In this document: in pieces, positions 22,579 to 23,993 of the stretch
Position numbering within the stretch: the stretch's first letter is position 1
How the letters are laid out: every line of letters begins with the position of its first letter
Source of the DNA: an uncultured archaeon
GTDB taxonomy: Archaea > Thermoproteota > Nitrososphaeria > Nitrososphaerales > Nitrosopumilaceae
Direction of reading: 5' to 3'
Length of the DNA: 23,993 nucleotides
Assembly (NCBI GenBank): GCA_937896495.1
Contig: CALBNQ010000221.1
Location: 1-23,993, forward strand
Notes under the pieces: generated by a model
Database searches by the model: none
Seen by the model: only the letters and a program-made list of their open reading frames with translations
Told to the model about the DNA's origin: nothing
Program-made: the position numbers and the translations under genes

Positions 22579-22980
22579 TTAATGATCTGCAATATATTTG
22601 ACAATATCACTAGAAGTGACAATTCCAACAACTTTGTCATCATCAATAACAGGTAATTTTCGAACATTTCTTGTAGACATCAAATCAGAAGCTTCCCACA
22701 CATCAGAGGAAGAATCAATAGAAATCAAAGGTGCAGACATTATTCGTCTTACAGGGGTATCAATAGGGTAAGAATGAGCAGTAATTTTTATTGCAAAATC
22801 TCTGTCAGTGACAATTCCAATCGGGGAACCGTTTTCTAAAACAACCACTGCTCCAACATCAGTATCCTCCATCATCTTTGCAGCATCAGTAGCTGAAACA
22901 GAAGAATCAACTGAAACTACAGAATTATTCATTATTTTACCAATCAGAATTTTCTGCATCGAGGATTCAGGGGAGTTCAT
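22579..22980 (-). CDS. Two-CBS-domain protein
   Basis: Cytosolic protein of 133 residues made of a tandem CBS pair (Bateman module): CBS1 about 15-70 (VVSVDSSVSATDAAKMMEDT, then IGIVTDRDFAIKI) and CBS2 about 77-131 (MSAPLISIDSSSDVWEASDLM, then VVGIVTSSDIVKYIAD). Such modules bind adenine nucleotides and signal energy state. The GIVTDRD and GIVTSSD turns carry the ribose-binding Asp residues. No catalytic domain is attached, so it must act on a partner. The start is ATG 22980; Met8 (22959) is possible, since an A+T-rich TATA-like stretch lies only 10-20 bases before the first ATG. Partner unknown. Confidence 0.88.
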   Translation of the reverse strand: MNSPESSMQKILIGKIMNNSVVSVDSSVSATDAAKMMEDTDVGAVVVLENGSPIGIVTDRDFAIKITAHSYPIDTPVRRIMSAPLISIDSSSDVWEASDLMSTRNVRKLPVIDDDKVVGIVTSSDIVKYIADH

Positions 22981-23023
22981 GTATTATTTTATTAAAAGTT
23001 GTATTTCAAAGGATTATAGAATT

Positions 23024-23620
23024 TCAATTATGGTAATCATGTTCATCAAAATCAGAACCTAATGGGGCAGTTAAAATCACAGTATTATCAGTAGTTTGAA
23101 ACTTTAATTCCATATCTGGTAAAAAGTTTCTAAAAACTTGAGTTAGTAATTGTTCAGTAAATACAGACCACTTCATTCCCAAATCATGTTGAATCAAAAA
23201 TGTGTGTACATCACCTTCAATTCTATGATCAGAAGTCATCCCAGATGCTCGCATGTAATCTTCTAATGTTTCAATACATCGCTTAATGTCATAGCCACCT
23301 TTGATAAACATGACAGTATCTTTTATCATTGGAAATATCAGATTGATAATTTCATCAATATCTTTTCCATCTAATTCATCACCCAAAGACTGCAAGATGC
23401 CTTTTGGAACGGGGATCATTCCAATTTTATCAGAAAATCTATCCCACTCTACATATTTTTCTAGAATTTGTTTCACCAAAACATTTTGAGAGATACTTTT
23501 TTGTGCAGCTTCAGTTTCTAATTCATTGATTAATTTTTCTGGAAGTCGATAGGTGATACTTCTAGTAGGATCTTTTTTCTGAGTATGCATCTGTCTTTTT
23601 GTAGTCATATTCTCACTCAT
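23024..23620 (-). CDS. Unknown protein with ribbon-helix-helix-like N terminus
   Basis: 198 residues, not confidently assigned to a named family. After a polar N terminus, residues about 20-55 (SITYRLPEKLINELETEAAQ, then NVLVKQILEKYVEWDR) read as a ribbon-helix-helix: a beta strand followed by two helices, as in CopG/Arc DNA-binding proteins. The rest (about 60-198) is a mixed helical domain with HDLGMKWSVFTEQLLTQVF near 150-168 and a C-terminal strand pair, suggesting a sensor or dimerisation domain; no catalytic motif or membrane segment is visible. ATG 23620 is used; Met5 (23608) fits better the distance to a TTTATAT box at 23644-23638. It lies just downstream of another regulator on the same strand. 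Possible role: transcriptional regulator. Confidence 0.7.
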   Translation of the reverse strand: MSENMTTKRQMHTQKKDPTRSITYRLPEKLINELETEAAQKSISQNVLVKQILEKYVEWDRFSDKIGMIPVPKGILQSLGDELDGKDIDEIINLIFPMIKDTVMFIKGGYDIKRCIETLEDYMRASGMTSDHRIEGDVHTFLIQHDLGMKWSVFTEQLLTQVFRNFLPDMELKFQTTDNTVILTAPLGSDFDEHDYHN

Positions 23621-23637
23621 GATTACATCACCAGACG

Positions 23638-23644
23638 ATATAAA
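23638..23644 (-). promoter_or_regulatory. TATA-like box between the two right-edge regulator genes
   Basis: TTTATAT on the minus strand lies in the 31-base gap between the winged-helix gene and the ribbon-helix-helix gene. It is 21 bases from ATG 23620 and 33 from the in-frame ATG 23608, so it could drive a transcript starting translation at the second Met. Confidence 0.4.
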
Positions 23645-23651
23645 TCGATAA

Positions 23652-23993
23652 TTAACTCAGGCGTGAAGTATTAGGTTCAATTTCAATTGTGGTCTCGTTT
23701 AGATCACATTTGATGGAGATAGATCTCATCCTACTTTTGTACAAAAAGTATTTTTTTCCATCATCATTTATTGAGCCTGAAATTGCAAGTAATTTTGCGT
23801 CATAAAGTGTCTGCAATCTCCGATATACGGTACTGATAGGAATTTTTTCATCACTGGAAATTTCCATAGCAGATTTTGGGGTATCTATTGTACTGTGGAG
23901 AATATGTTTACAATATTTGTCAGCAAGTACTTCTAAAATAATTTGCTTTCTTTCATCCTCCATTATTTTTCTTGTTTGAATTAACTCTTGCAT
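23652..23993 (-). CDS. Winged-helix transcriptional regulator (ArsR-like), possibly 5'-truncated
   Basis: 113 residues are visible, with a winged helix-turn-helix at about 14-75: ILEVLADKYCKHILHSTID, then SAMEISSDEKIPISTVYRRLQTLYDAKLL as the recognition helix region, and SINDDGKKYFLYKSRM as the wing. A short beta-rich C-terminal tail (SISIKCDLNETTIEIEP) follows. The architecture matches the small ArsR/DUF-type regulators that are numerous in Nitrososphaerota. The first Met uses the last three bases of the window, so the true start could lie further upstream; Met12 (MEDERKQ) is an alternative. No metal-binding cysteine pair is seen, so metal sensing is not supported. Targets unknown. Confidence 0.8.
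   Translation of the reverse strand: MQELIQTRKIMEDERKQIILEVLADKYCKHILHSTIDTPKSAMEISSDEKIPISTVYRRLQTLYDAKLLAISGSINDDGKKYFLYKSRMRSISIKCDLNETTIEIEPNTSRLS

Overview
The window is A+T-rich and gene-dense, and reads as chromosomal DNA of a marine ammonia-oxidising archaeon (Nitrososphaerota/Thaumarchaeota, Nitrosopumilus-like). The evidence is the mix of archaeal-only genes (L31e, L39e, archaeal TOPRIM DnaG, CTP-type RibK, archaeal RibL, Dph5), cobalamin-dependent MetH, LysW-mediated lysine/arginine synthesis, and short or absent 5' leaders behind TATA-like boxes. Organism assignment is inference from gene content. No rRNA, tRNA, CRISPR array, IS element or prophage was seen, and no gene-free stretch exceeds about 140 bases.

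Left edge (1-1141, minus): ribosomal proteins L39e and L31e, the latter with a repetitive acidic/lysine-rich tail running off the window, then a Nudix hydrolase. Next is a one-carbon/methionine block (1213-5436): a short MetF-like protein converging on methionine synthase split into two genes, a homocysteine/zinc subunit and a pterin-cobalamin-reactivation subunit. An MFS transporter (5546-6646) and a three-gene NitT/TauT-type ABC importer (6660-9213) follow.

The core (9349-18474, plus) is a LysW amino-group-carrier region. Its first run is argG-lysW1-argX-lysY-lysZ-lysJ-lysM. The second is homocitrate synthase-lysW2-lysX-lysK. LysYZJ are single copy and probably serve both arginine (from glutamate) and lysine (from alpha-aminoadipate) synthesis, while each branch has its own carrier and its own ligase. 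The two carriers differ at the residue that carries the substrate: LysW1 ends in Glu, LysW2 ends in Gln. This is the most unusual signal in the window.

Right part (18474-23993): diphthine synthase fused to a DUF357-like C-terminal domain, overlapping lysK. It is followed by RibL (FAD synthase), which converges with RibK (riboflavin kinase), so the two last steps of FAD synthesis face each other with overlapping stop codons. DnaG, an IscA/ErpA-type Fe-S protein, a two-CBS-domain protein, a ribbon-helix-helix-like protein of unknown function and a winged-helix regulator at the edge complete the window, all on the minus strand.

Several genes use TTG or GTG starts and overlap their neighbours by 1-11 bases, as expected for translationally coupled operons.
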